DNA of 5,552 nt from an uncultured Ardenticatenia bacterium (lineage in GTDB: Bacteria > Chloroflexota > Anaerolineae > Promineifilales > Promineifilaceae). This document shows, piece by piece, positions 1 through 5,227 of the stretch. Both the position numbers and the translations under genes were made by a program. The DNA lies in assembly GCA_937858165.1 (NCBI GenBank), contig CALLZA010000448.1:1-5552 (forward strand), written 5' to 3'. The notes beneath the pieces are model-generated. The model searched no databases, had not been told where the DNA came from, and saw nothing but the letters and a program-made list of their open reading frames with translations. How positions within the stretch are numbered: position 1 is the first letter of the stretch; every line of letters starts with the position of its first letter.

Positions 1-141
1 GCTCTGTATGTTGACGTTACTATTTTGAGTCGATGTAGCTGCAGCTGGATCTGAGCTGTGTTCATGACATATACTAGTATTCTGTATTGGTTCATATTCG
101 CAACGATACTGGTGTAATGATACTTGTTGTCTGTTTTTTTT
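1..141. other. Non-genomic read-off tail with poly-T run, left edge
   Basis: This stretch lies outside the P7 adapter, so it cannot be part of the same library insert. It ends in eight T at 134..141 directly against the first base of P7. Read on the minus strand this is adapter followed by poly-A and then disordered sequence, the usual output when an Illumina read passes the end of a short molecule. Composition is clearly more A/T-rich than the insert, and I see no gene or motif in it. It should be trimmed. Confidence 0.85.
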
Positions 142-207
142 CAAGCAGAAGACGGCATACGATATCTAGTACGGTCTCGTGGGCTCGGAGATGTGTATAA
201 GAGACAG
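142..207 (+). other. Illumina Nextera P7/i7 adapter with Tn5 mosaic end
   Basis: Positions 142..165 match the 24-base P7 oligo except for one substitution (T instead of G at 163). 166..173 is CTAGTACG, which I recognise as Nextera i7 index N702. 174..188 is the read-2 primer part GTCTCGTGGGCTCGG. 189..207 is the 19-base Tn5 mosaic end, AGATGTGTATAAGAGACAG. Translated in the frame of the downstream gene it gives the peptide MCIRDS, a familiar adapter-contamination signature in protein databases. Genomic sequence starts at 208. Confidence 0.98.
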
Positions 208-412
208 CTACACCCTTCTGGCCCAGCCGGAGAACGACTGGCTCATGTCAGAGTACAGCTTCCCCATCCTGCGTGAGATTTCGCGGACAGCCTACAACTA
301 CTTCAACCCGACTGCCCCCTACGAAGGCCACCCCCTCGAGGAGCAAGTCGTCAATGAGGGCATGCCCGACATCCCCGGCGTCACCCCGCCCGAAACGGTC
401 GATGGCAACTAA
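208..412 (+). CDS. C-terminal fragment of an unrecognised protein
   Basis: Sixty-seven codons (first complete codon 209..211) end at a TAA at 410..412. The N-terminus is lost because the adapter interrupts the gene, so the true start is unknown; any start placed inside the adapter, such as the GTG at 179, is an artefact. Codon use is GC-rich and resembles the other genes of the window. The visible part begins YTLLAQPENDW, has a short aromatic stretch around AYNYFNPTAPYEG, and ends in an acidic, proline-rich tail (PDIPGVTPPETVDGN). No membrane segment or catalytic motif is visible. I considered the C-terminus of a penicillin-binding transpeptidase because of the segment SFPILREI, but the spacing before it is too short, so I leave the product unnamed. 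That this is the end of a real gene is fairly certain from the frame, codon use and stop. Confidence 0.6.
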
Positions 413-413
413 C

Positions 414-477
414 GTTCGTCGTCCCACGCTTTAGCGCCCTCTCCCCAGCCACTGTTCGTAGTCCAGCGTTTTAGCGC
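414..477. repeat. Imperfect direct repeat, two 24-base copies 40 bases apart
   Basis: Copy one is 414..437 and copy two 454..477; 20 of 24 positions agree. Both begin GTTCGT and end TTTAGCGC. The pair sits in the 137-base gap between the upstream partial gene and the acyl-CoA-binding protein gene, just before the promoter at 495..523. It could be a degenerate dispersed intergenic repeat or a duplicated regulator site. The 40-base period is close to four helical turns, so both copies would face the same side of the DNA. No terminator-like hairpin with a T run is seen for the upstream gene. Confidence 0.55.
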
Positions 478-494
478 GCGCTTCCCGCGCCGAT

Positions 495-523
495 TTGGCA
501 ACCCCTGGTGATCGGCCTACAAT
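495..523 (+). promoter_or_regulatory. Sigma-70-type promoter for the acyl-CoA-binding protein gene
   Basis: A -35 box TTGGCA (495..500) and a -10 box TACAAT (518..523) are separated by exactly 17 bases, each one base away from the consensus TTGACA/TATAAT. Transcription would start near 530, just ahead of the ribosome-binding site at 536..540, leaving a leader of about 20 bases before the ATG at 550. Confidence 0.75.
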
Positions 524-549
524 GCCCCCATACTCGGAGGCAACCCACC

Positions 550-807
550 ATGGATGCAGCACTTCAAGCCCAATTTGAATCGGCCGCCCAGGCGGCCACG
601 TCCCTGCCCACTCGCCCCGACAACGAGACGATGCTGCGGCTCTACGCTCTGTTCAAGCAAGCCAAGTCAGGCGACGCCACAGGCAAGCGGCCGGGCATGT
701 TCGACATGGTCGGCCGGGCCAAGTACGACGCCTGGGCCGCGCTGCAAGGCACGCCGCGCGAATCGGCCATGCGCGCCTACGTCGAACTGGTCGAGAGCCT
801 GAAGTAG
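550..807 (+). CDS. Acyl-CoA-binding protein (ACBP)
   Basis: This 85-residue protein matches the small cytosolic acyl-CoA-binding proteins almost end to end (animal ACBP is about 86 residues). The family is a four-helix bundle that binds medium- and long-chain acyl-CoA esters and carries or buffers them for lipid metabolism. Seen here are the signature LYALFKQAKSGD (31-42), RPGMFD (47-52), GRAKYDAW (55-62) and the end AMRAYVELVESLK. Aligned by eye to bovine ACBP, the ligand residues Y28, K32, K54 and Y73 correspond to Y32, K36, K58 and Y77, while Y31 is replaced by F35. The ATG at 550 is chosen because GGAGG at 536..540 sits nine bases upstream and the family N-terminus starts there; the in-frame GTG at 508 lies upstream of the predicted transcription start. 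It has its own strong promoter and looks monocistronic, or read through into the reductase 111 bases downstream. Confidence 0.95.
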   Translation: MDAALQAQFESAAQAATSLPTRPDNETMLRLYALFKQAKSGDATGKRPGMFDMVGRAKYDAWAALQGTPRESAMRAYVELVESLK

Positions 808-826
808 GGGCGTAGAATAAGAGGAA

Positions 827-889
827 GAAACCACACATTACACAGATTTGGTTCTGAGAATCTGTGAAATCTGTGAAATCTGTGGTTTC
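827..889. repeat. Hairpin-forming repeat with three 9-base tandem units
   Basis: Arms 827..848 and 868..889 are complementary at 20 of 22 positions around a 19-base loop. The right side is built from three tandem copies of AATCTGTGA/G at 859..885, so an alternative stem can form one unit earlier. No T run follows, so it is not a classical terminator. It lies between the acyl-CoA-binding protein stop (807) and the reductase ribosome-binding site (906). Elements built on CACAGATTTCACAGATT-like words are seen dispersed between genes of environmental bacteria (recollection, not checked). Its translations give repetitive peptides such as TDFTDFTD, which should not be annotated as proteins. Confidence 0.8.
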
Positions 890-918
890 CATCTCTTCAC
901 ATCATAAGGAGTTTCACA

Positions 919-1890
919 ATGGAATACCGCCGCCTCGGCCGCACCGGCCTGAAGGTCAGCACCATCTGCCTGGGCACGATGCAGTTCGGCTGGACGACCG
1001 ACGAGCCGACCGCCCACACCATCCTCAGCCACGCCGTGGAGTTGGGGATCAACTTCATCGACACGGCCGACGTCTACTCCCGCTGGCACCCCGGCAACCC
1101 CGGCGGCGTCAGCGAGACCCACATCGGCAACTGGTTGGCCGGCGCTTCCACACCGCGCGACCAACTCATCATCGCCACCAAGGTGCGCGGCAAGATGGGC
1201 GACGGCCCCAACGACCAGGGCCTTTCGCGCGGCCACATCATGCACGCCGTCGAGGCCAGCCTGCGTCGGCTGCGCACCGACTACATCGACCTCTACCAGA
1301 CCCACTCCTTCGACCCGGACACCCCCATCGACGAGACGCTGCGCGCGCTGGACGACCTGGTGCGCGCCGGCAAGGTGCGCTACGTCGGCTGCTCCAACTA
1401 CCCCGCCTGGCGACTGATGAAGGCGCTCTGGACGAGCGACGCCAACCACCTCGTCCGCTACGACAGCCTCCAGCCCCACTACAGCTACGTCCACCGCGCC
1501 GAGTTCGAGCGCGAGTTGCAGCCACTGTGCCTCGATCAGGGCGTCGGCGTCATCCCCTACAGTCCGTTGGCGGCCGGCTTCCTGACCGGCAAGTATCGCC
1601 GCGACACGCCCCTGCCGGAATCGGCCCGGGCCAATGGCGTCCGGCAGCGCTACATGAACGAACGCGGCTTTGCTGCCGTGGACAAGCTGGAAGAGGTGGG
1701 GCTGGGCCACGAGGCCACCATCGCCCAGACGGCCATCGCCTGGGTGCTGGCCAACCCGGCTGTCACCTCGGCCATCATCGGGGCCAACACCATCGCCCAA
1801 CTGGAAGACACAACCAAGGGCGCGGCAGTGAAGCTGTCGGCCGCGGAGAAGGCGATGTTGGACGAGGTGACGGCATGGGACAAGGACTAA
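919..1890 (+). CDS. Aldo/keto reductase, NADPH-dependent
   Basis: This 323-residue protein has the length and motifs of the aldo/keto reductase superfamily, cytosolic (beta/alpha)8 barrels that reduce carbonyl compounds with NAD(P)H. The N-terminus MEYRRLGRTGLKVSTICLGT (1-20) is the typical opening. The catalytic tetrad is complete: D48 and Y53 in FIDTADVY, K88 in ATK, and H129 in YQTH. Further conserved parts are VGCSNY (156-161), Q185, IPYSPLAAG (212-220) and the cofactor phosphate-binding segment GANTIAQLED (288-297). The ATG at 919 follows AAGGAG (906..911) with a seven-base gap. The physiological substrate cannot be read from sequence; relatives act on aldehydes, sugars or xenobiotic carbonyls. 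No clear promoter of its own is visible, so it may be read from the acyl-CoA-binding protein promoter through the hairpin. The 46-base gap downstream holds the promoter of the next operon. A long open frame on the opposite strand is a codon-bias shadow. Confidence 0.95.
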   Translation: MEYRRLGRTGLKVSTICLGTMQFGWTTDEPTAHTILSHAVELGINFIDTADVYSRWHPGNPGGVSETHIGNWLAGASTPRDQLIIATKVRGKMGDGPNDQGLSRGHIMHAVEASLRRLRTDYIDLYQTHSFDPDTPIDETLRALDDLVRAGKVRYVGCSNYPAWRLMKALWTSDANHLVRYDSLQPHYSYVHRAEFERELQPLCLDQGVGVIPYSPLAAGFLTGKYRRDTPLPESARANGVRQRYMNERGFAAVDKLEEVGLGHEATIAQTAIAWVLANPAVTSAIIGANTIAQLEDTTKGAAVKLSAAEKAMLDEVTAWDKD

Positions 1891-1900
1891 GCGATGCACG

Positions 1901-1929
1901 TTGACTTTGCCTTTTGGCCGGTCTACACT
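1901..1929 (+). promoter_or_regulatory. Promoter of the toxin-antitoxin/molbindin operon
   Basis: A -35 box TTGACT (1901..1906) and a -10 box TACACT (1924..1929) are separated by 17 bases. The predicted transcription start, about seven bases after the -10 box, coincides with the ATG at 1937, so the transcript is probably leaderless. It begins only 11 bases after the stop codon of the reductase. Confidence 0.7.
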
Positions 1930-1936
1930 TCTGGGC

Positions 1937-2143
1937 ATGGACATGATGAAGCTTGAGCATCTTCAGTTGGAGATCGACGCCCTGGCCGACGATGAGTTCG
2001 CTCAGTTGCGCCGCTGGATCGCCGATCGAGATTGGGAACGGTGGGACGAACAGCTAGAGGCCGACGTCGAACTGGGCAAGCTCGATTTCCTGTTCGACGA
2101 GGCGTCACAAGCCATTGAAACAGGCAGCTTGCGCGAGCTCTAG
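1937..2143 (+). CDS. Putative antitoxin of a type II toxin-antitoxin pair
   Basis: This 68-residue acidic protein resembles a small-protein family found directly before RelE/ParE-like toxins in cyanobacteria and Chloroflexota (from memory). Seen are an N-terminal helix LEHLQLEIDALADDEFAQL, then RRWIADRDWERWDEQLEADVELGKLDFL, with family-typical W36-D37, Q39, D43, G47-K48-L49-D50, an alanine-rich helix (56-59) and a C-terminal REL. No recognisable DNA-binding fold (ribbon-helix-helix, helix-turn-helix or AbrB) is evident, so its mode of autoregulation is unclear; the C-terminal half would be expected to wrap the toxin. ATG 1937 is preferred because it falls at the predicted transcription start; ATGs at 1943 and 1946 are possible, and none has a good ribosome-binding site. 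Its stop TAG (2141..2143) abuts the toxin ATG. The role rests on the family pattern and the partner gene, not on a known structure. Confidence 0.75.
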   Translation: MDMMKLEHLQLEIDALADDEFAQLRRWIADRDWERWDEQLEADVELGKLDFLFDEASQAIETGSLREL

Positions 2144-2404
2144 ATGCATCGTGCAACGTCGCAATTCTGGGCGCGCCTGGCTGGACTGCCTGAGCCCATA
2201 CAGGCTTTGGCCTATAAGAGTTTCGATTTACTCAAGCAGGATCCAAAGCATCCATCCTTGCATTTCAAAAAGGTCGGCCGATTTTGGTCGGCGCGTGTTG
2301 GGCTGGACCATCGTGTATTGGCAGTCGAAGATGGTTCTGACTTCATTTGGGTCTGGATTGGAAACCATGACGAATATAATCGTCTGATAAGGAGCAAAAC
2401 ATGA
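2144..2404 (+). CDS. RelE/ParE-family toxin
   Basis: This 86-residue basic protein has the size and pattern of the RelE/ParE toxin superfamily: two N-terminal helices (about 5-32), then a beta sheet with KKVGRFWSARVGLDHRVLAV (42-61) and FIWVWIGNHDEYNRLI (67-82). Basic and aromatic residues that usually form the RNA-contact surface in RelE-like members are present (K42, K43, R51, R57, H75, Y78), which fits an mRNA-cleaving activity better than gyrase inhibition; that is an inference. No ribosome-binding site precedes the ATG, which directly follows the antitoxin stop, so translation is probably coupled and toxin made only after antitoxin. The gene is visibly more A/T-rich than its neighbours, which suggests horizontal transfer. 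Its stop overlaps the next start (ATGA, 2401..2404). Confidence 0.85.
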   Translation: MHRATSQFWARLAGLPEPIQALAYKSFDLLKQDPKHPSLHFKKVGRFWSARVGLDHRVLAVEDGSDFIWVWIGNHDEYNRLIRSKT

Positions 2405-2610
2405 AACTAAGTGCCCGCAACGTCCTGAAAGGCCGTGTCGTCGCCATCACCCCCGGCGCGGTCAACGTCGAAGTCGTTATCGAGATCGCCCCCGGCGTGC
2501 AGGTGGTGTCGATCATCACCAAAAGCTCGGCCGAAAGCCTGGGCCTGGCCGTGGGCAAGGACGCCTATGCCGTCGTCAAGGCGTCAAGTGTCATGGTAGC
2601 CGTCGACTAG
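2401..2610 (+). CDS. mop: Molybdenum-pterin-binding protein (molbindin, Mop domain)
   Basis: A stand-alone 69-residue Mop (TOBE-like) domain, the same length as Clostridium Mop proteins (about 68 residues). Such proteins assemble into hexamers that bind molybdate or tungstate in the cytoplasm and store or buffer the oxyanion for cofactor synthesis. The sequence has the hallmarks in order: SARN (4-7), LKGRV (9-13), PGAVNVEV (18-25), ITKSSAESLGL (39-49), VGKDAYAVVKASSVMVAVD (51-69); S4, R6 and the K60-A-S-S region belong to the oxyanion-binding surface in the family. ATG 2401 has a strong AAGGAG (2389..2394) six bases upstream, inside the end of the toxin gene, and overlaps the toxin stop by four bases. 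It therefore shares the toxin-antitoxin transcript but can be translated independently. The gene returns to GC-rich codon use, unlike the toxin. No molybdate transporter is in view. Confidence 0.93.
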   Translation: MKLSARNVLKGRVVAITPGAVNVEVVIEIAPGVQVVSIITKSSAESLGLAVGKDAYAVVKASSVMVAVD

Positions 2611-2622
2611 CGCTGCCGCTGC

Positions 2623-2686
2623 GTAGCGCAATTCTCCCGAATCGCGCTCTCTACTGTCACAGCGCGATTCTGGAGAATCGCGCTAC
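2623..2686. repeat. Pair of inverted palindromic repeats (REP/BIME-like)
   Basis: Two 26-base units, 2623..2648 and 2661..2686, face each other across 12 bases and are complementary at 24 of 26 positions. The right unit is itself a perfect palindrome with 11-base arms (AGCGCGATTCT and its complement) around GG; the left unit carries two mismatches in its own dyad. Such a unit can fold as one long hairpin or as two short ones. The element starts 12 bases after the molbindin stop, so it may also act as an mRNA 3' stabiliser or an inefficient terminator, though no T run follows. It resembles the dispersed repetitive extragenic palindromes of bacteria. Confidence 0.85.
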
Positions 2687-2748
2687 GAGCCGACGCCGAT
2701 CCTTAAGGCTCAGCTAAATCAGTGGCCGCCTCAGGCCTTCTCTGCTAT

Positions 2749-2777
2749 GGTTAGGATCGATAGCACGATCCGTAACC
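2749..2777. promoter_or_regulatory. Inverted repeat, candidate operator or leader hairpin
   Basis: Left arm GGTTAGGATCG (2749..2759) and right arm CGATCCGTAACC (2766..2777) pair over 11 positions with one bulged base, around the six-base loop ATAGCA. It lies 126 bases before the glycosyltransferase start, with no T run after it. Either a dyad-binding repressor site or an RNA stem in the leader would look like this; no clear promoter boxes are found between here and the gene to decide between them. Confidence 0.4.
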
Positions 2778-2832
2778 TGCCCAACCCGCATCGTCAACCA
2801 TTCACGCCTACACCTTTATCACCAATATCGCC

Positions 2833-2866
2833 GAGGCGGTTGCTTGTGTAACCGCCTCTTTCTATT
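2833..2866 (+). terminator. Terminator-like hairpin upstream of the glycosyltransferase gene
   Basis: A perfect nine-base stem GAGGCGGTT (2833..2841) / AACCGCCTC (2850..2858) with an eight-base loop is followed directly by TTTCTATT (2859..2866). This is a good intrinsic-terminator shape with a modest T tract. It stands 222 bases beyond the molbindin stop but only 36 bases before the ATG at 2903. It could end the upstream operon or act as an attenuator in the leader of the glycosyltransferase. The rest of 2687..2832 shows no gene; weak -35/-10 candidates (TTCACG at 2801, CAATAT at 2823) are not convincing. Confidence 0.55.
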
Positions 2867-2902
2867 CGCAGGGCCGTCATCAGCGCTATCGCGGAGTGAG
2901 AT

Positions 2903-5227
2903 ATGGAGTTTGCCCCCTTTTCACCAAGCATCAAACGCGTGGCTTTCATCGGCAACTATCTGCCACGCCAATGCGGCATTGCTACCTTCACCACGGACCT
3001 GTGTGAGTCTGTTGCCGCCGAATATCCGGATATGCAGTGTCTGGCCTTGCCCATGAATGACATCGAGGAGGGGTACGCCTACCCACCGCGCGTGCGCTTC
3101 GAGTTGACCGAGAAGGACCTCGACTCCTATCGTCGGGCGGCCGACTTTCTGAACATCAACAGCGTCGACATGGTTTCGCTGCAACACGAATACGGCATCT
3201 TCGGCGGCCGGTCCGGCAGCCACATCCTGACCCTGTTGGAAGAGCTGCGCATGCCCATCGTCACGACGTTCCACACCGTACTCCAGGAGCCGGACCCCGA
3301 CCAGCGCCGTATGTTGCAGGAAGTGGCGCGACTGTCGGAGCGGGTGGTGGTCATGAGCGAGCGCGGCGCGGGCTTCTTGCAAAGCATCTATGGCGTCCCG
3401 CCGGACAAGATTGACCTGATTCCCCACGGCATCCCCGACGTGCCCTTCGTTGACCCTAGCTTCTACAAGGACAACTTTGGCGTGGAGGGCAAGACAGTGC
3501 TATTGACCTTCGGCCTGCTGTCGGCCAACAAGGGCATCGAGACGGTCATCGAGGCGTTGCCGGCCATCCTGGAGAAGCATCCCAACGTCGTCTACATCAT
3601 CCTCGGCGCGACCCACCCCAACGTTTTGCGCCACGACGGCGAATCCTACCGGCTGTCGCTGCAATGGCTGGCCCAGGAGAAGGGCGTCGAGAGCCAGGTC
3701 ATCTTCTACAACCGCTTCGTCAGCATCGAGGAACTGACCGAATTCATCGGCGCGACTGACATCTACATTACGCCCTACCTGAACCCGCGCCAGATCACCT
3801 CCGGCACGCTGGCCTACACCGTCGGCGCGGGCAAGGCGGTCATCTCCACGCCCTACTGGTACGCCGAAGAGATGCTGGCCGACGAGCGCGGTGTGCTGGT
3901 GCCGTTCTGCGACCCGGCGGCGCTGGCCGAGCAGGTGATTGACCTGCTGGATAACGAATCCAAGCGCCACGCCATGCGCAAGCGGGCCTACCTGTTCGGG
4001 CGCGACATGGTCTGGCCGCAGGTTGCCCAACGCTACATGGAGAGCTTCGCCCGCGCCCGCGCCGAACGCCGCCACGCCGCCATCCCCTTTGCCGTCAAGC
4101 CGCTCGACCGGCGGCCGATCCAGTTGCCCCCCCTGCGGCTCGATCACCTGCGGCGCATGACCGACGACACCGGCCTGTTGCAACACGCCCTCTTCACCGT
4201 GCCCAATTACAGCGAGGGGTACTGCATTGACGACAACGCCCGCGCGCTCATCGTCAGCGTCAATCTGGAGGAACTGGGCCACACCGAGGCGTTTGAACTC
4301 TCCTCGCGCTACCTGGCCTTCATCGCCTACGCCTTCAACACCGAGACCGGCCGCTTCCGCAACTTCATGGACTACCGCCGCGAATGGCTGGAAGAGAGCG
4401 GCTCCGACGACAGCCACGGGCGGACGCTGTGGGCGCTGGGCACGGTGCTGGGCCGCTCCAACACTCCTGCCCTACAGAACATTGCCGCCTGGCTGTTCGA
4501 GCAGGCGCTGCCGGCCCTGCTGGATATGACCAGCCCACGCGCCTGGGCCTTCGGTATCCTGGGCATCCACGAGTACCTGCGGCGCTTCGACGGCGACCGC
4601 CACGCCGGGCAGGTGCGCGACGAGCTGGCCGGGCGGCTGCTGGCGCTCTACCGGCAGTGTCGCTCGAATGACTGGCGCTGGTTCGAAGATCGGCTAAGTT
4701 ATTGTAATGCCGTACTGCCACACGCCTTGCTGATGTGCGGCCAATGGCTGCCCAATCAGGAGATGACCGCCGCCGGCCTGGAGTCGCTCGAATGGCTTGT
4801 TGGTTTGCAGCGCTCGACCCCGGTCGGCGGGCATTTTGTACCCATCGGCTCCAACGGCTTCTATAAGCAAGGCGGCGAACGGGCCAGGTTCGACCAGCAA
4901 CCAGTGGAGGCCCAGACAACGGCCGCCGCCTGCCTGGAAGCGTATCGCAGCACCCGCGACGAGCGTTGGCGCAAGGAAGCGCGGCGCGCCTTCGAATGGT
5001 TCCTGGGCCGCAATGACCTCGGTCTACCGGTCTATGACCCCAACACCGGCGGTTGTGGCGACGGGCTGCACCCCGATCGGCTCAACCACAATCAAGGGGC
5101 GGAATCGACGCTGGCCTTCTTGCAGACACTGCTTGAACTGCGCCTGGCGGCCGATCTACCCCTCCCTACGGAGAAAAGAATCGATGAACCATGGACAGCC
5201 CGAGCTGTTTCAGCGACACCGGCGTAA
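2903..5227 (+). CDS. GT4-like glycosyltransferase fused to a helical-barrel carbohydrate domain
   Basis: This 774-residue cytosolic protein has two parts. Residues 1 to about 395 form a GT-B fold glycosyltransferase of the GT4 type: CGIATFT (24-30), HEYG (95-98), HGIPD (175-179), donor-binding FGLLSANKGIE (203-213, K210) and SGTLAYTVGAGKAVISTPY (300-318). Where ordinary GT4 enzymes have the E-x7-E motif, this protein has Q297 and Y305, a variant that I believe is shared by a subgroup carrying SGTLAY. Residues about 405-750 are mostly helical with repeated conserved patches: DDTGLLQHA (421-429), GYCIDDNARAL (439-449), WFEDRLSYCNAVLPHAL (593-609), GHFVPIG (643-649), FDQQPVEAQ (663-671) and NHNQGAESTLAFL (728-740). 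This suggests an (alpha/alpha)6 barrel like those of six-hairpin glycosidases and epimerases. There is no signal peptide or membrane segment. ATG 2903 follows GGAG (2893..2896) by six bases. It overlaps the GH130 gene by 44 bases, so the two probably act on the same glycan. Donor, acceptor and barrel activity are unknown. Confidence 0.88.
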   Translation: MEFAPFSPSIKRVAFIGNYLPRQCGIATFTTDLCESVAAEYPDMQCLALPMNDIEEGYAYPPRVRFELTEKDLDSYRRAADFLNINSVDMVSLQHEYGIFGGRSGSHILTLLEELRMPIVTTFHTVLQEPDPDQRRMLQEVARLSERVVVMSERGAGFLQSIYGVPPDKIDLIPHGIPDVPFVDPSFYKDNFGVEGKTVLLTFGLLSANKGIETVIEALPAILEKHPNVVYIILGATHPNVLRHDGESYRLSLQWLAQEKGVESQVIFYNRFVSIEELTEFIGATDIYITPYLNPRQITSGTLAYTVGAGKAVISTPYWYAEEMLADERGVLVPFCDPAALAEQVIDLLDNESKRHAMRKRAYLFGRDMVWPQVAQRYMESFARARAERRHAAIPFAVKPLDRRPIQLPPLRLDHLRRMTDDTGLLQHALFTVPNYSEGYCIDDNARALIVSVNLEELGHTEAFELSSRYLAFIAYAFNTETGRFRNFMDYRREWLEESGSDDSHGRTLWALGTVLGRSNTPALQNIAAWLFEQALPALLDMTSPRAWAFGILGIHEYLRRFDGDRHAGQVRDELAGRLLALYRQCRSNDWRWFEDRLSYCNAVLPHALLMCGQWLPNQEMTAAGLESLEWLVGLQRSTPVGGHFVPIGSNGFYKQGGERARFDQQPVEAQTTAAACLEAYRSTRDERWRKEARRAFEWFLGRNDLGLPVYDPNTGGCGDGLHPDRLNHNQGAESTLAFLQTLLELRLAADLPLPTEKRIDEPWTARAVSATPA

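Noticed and set aside
116..123. AATGATAC, the first eight bases of the P5 oligo, in the left tail
   Set aside because: Eight bases without the rest of P5 is expected by chance in a disordered tail.
189..207. Tn5 transposon end as evidence of a natural mobile element
   Set aside because: The mosaic end is joined to index and flow-cell oligos on both sides of the insert, so it comes from in vitro tagmentation.
179..208. GTG start giving the N-terminus MGSEMCIRDS for the first gene
   Set aside because: These codons are Nextera adapter and Tn5 mosaic end, not genome.
859..885. Short tandem repeats as a possible CRISPR array
   Set aside because: Units of nine bases are contiguous with no spacers, and there are no cas genes.
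653..892. Minus-strand peptide starting METTDFTDFTD
   Set aside because: It is the translation of the 9-base repeat hairpin plus the antisense of the acyl-CoA-binding protein gene.
838..1944. Long open frame (368 codons) on the minus strand
   Set aside because: It lies opposite the clear aldo/keto reductase, has low-complexity V/G/A/H-rich translation, and runs into the hairpin repeat at its end. GC-rich codon bias leaves this frame open by chance.
3500..4417. Long open frame (305 codons) on the minus strand
   Set aside because: It is antisense to the glycosyltransferase, with V/G/A/Q-rich shadow composition and no recognisable domain.
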